From positions 141,057 to 205,056 of the forward strand of contig JAPLUT010000002.1 in NCBI GenBank assembly GCA_026397475.1: DNA of 64,000 nucleotides, written 5' to 3'. The notes under the pieces were generated by a model that searched no databases, had not been told where the DNA came from, and saw only the letters and a list, made by a program, of their open reading frames with translations. Positions within the stretch are counted from its first letter, which is position 1; each line of letters opens with the position of its first letter. Source of the DNA: a candidate division SR1 bacterium (GTDB lineage Bacteria > Patescibacteriota > Gracilibacteria > Absconditabacterales > Absconditicoccaceae). This document shows positions 63,627-64,000 of this stretch, in pieces. A program made the translations under genes and the position numbers.

Positions 63627-64000
63627 GGGGATGCTTCTGGATTTGATAGGAGGATTCCATATGTATTGACGGCCACTCTTCGATGAACGTACCGAAATAA
63701 AACAATCGTTCACTTCAAAAATGCTAAAAACTTAAACAGAGCTTTTGCTCTCGTACCTAGCTACTCTGTAGCCTAGTGACGTACCATCCTCGCTGCGAGA
63801 CTCCTACTATCCGCGAGGCGACCAAGTAGGGAACCCGTTCACTTCGGTGGACAACGTTGTTATGGTAAAAACCTATGCCTGTTTGTTGGCTACCGTATCC
63901 TGACATAATAACGTTAAAAAACCTGGATAATTAATAAACTATCGTGGTAGATATCTTTATGTATGCCTTTTAGACATGGGTTCGAATCCCATCATCTCCA
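63627..64000 (+). ncRNA. ssrA: Transfer-messenger RNA (tmRNA)
   Basis: Rescues ribosomes stalled on broken mRNAs by acting as tRNA-Ala and then mRNA. The 5' end GGGGATG pairs with CATCTCC at the 3' end, with discriminator A at 64000 and a T-arm GGGTTCGAATCCC. GGATTTGATAGG follows the usual GGATTCGACGGG-like site. The tag frame runs to a TAG at 63774-63776 and encodes KNLNRAFALVPSYSVA at its end; the resume codon is either GCT 63723 or GTT 63708 (same frame). The tag ends SVA, not the common LAA, and uses UAG, not UGA. CCA, if encoded, is beyond the window. Confidence 0.92.

Overview
The window reads as a bacterium of the candidate phyla Absconditabacteria/Gracilibacteria (SR1/BD1-5, CPR) that uses genetic code 25. 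UGA is a glycine codon throughout. Nearly every gene is broken into short pieces under the standard code and becomes one family-length protein when UGA is read as Gly, often at invariant glycines (Walker A of the kinase fused at 22580-24655, the GGC loop of MurA, GlyRS, GmhA, primase). All annotated stops are UAA or UAG. The DNA is AT-rich, Shine-Dalgarno sites are rare, and several genes look leaderless.

Layout. 1-4013 (minus): an RND efflux pump with its adaptor, a small membrane protein and a HIT protein. 4074-4477: an unclassified structured RNA on the minus strand with its own promoter and terminator. 4598-10455 (plus): glycyl-tRNA synthetase, a block of palindromic repeats, a membrane protein, SmpB, tRNA-Cys, and a BtpA-NADAR fusion. 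10508-20295 (mostly minus): seryl- and histidyl-tRNA synthetases, a DUF2304-glycosyltransferase fusion, an MFS transporter, MurA, and a 2-oxoacid:ferredoxin oxidoreductase whose two genes are separated by a broken four-helix-bundle (S23-like) gene.

20554-50733 is one 30-kb surface-glycan locus made of two converging halves that meet at 36889/36892. The plus half has a flippase, GtrA, a membrane glycosyltransferase fused to a uridine-kinase-like domain, a class II aldolase, a TylF-like methyltransferase, a tandem nucleotidyltransferase, a GDPD-like protein, a HAD phosphatase, glycosyltransferases, and a GDP-mannose 4,6-dehydratase-like enzyme. The minus half has a GtrB-GtrA-GT-C module, heptose genes (gmhA and an HldE-type kinase), two GT9 enzymes, a B12 radical SAM enzyme, methyltransferases and further membrane proteins. 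Together they would make an activated heptose and an unidentified activated sugar or polyol, assemble the glycan on a lipid carrier, and export it.

50842-63416: a stand-alone 5'-3' exonuclease, TsaE, a Thr-Gly-rich surface protein and an SLH-type protein, an M16 peptidase, DNA primase, a DUF559 nuclease-like gene bracketed by inverted repeats, an MscL-like channel and a DUF5684-type protein. 63627-64000 is tmRNA (ssrA), the partner of SmpB. No CRISPR array, rRNA or recognisable transposase was seen, and the UGA-reading tRNA-Gly(UCA) is not in this window.
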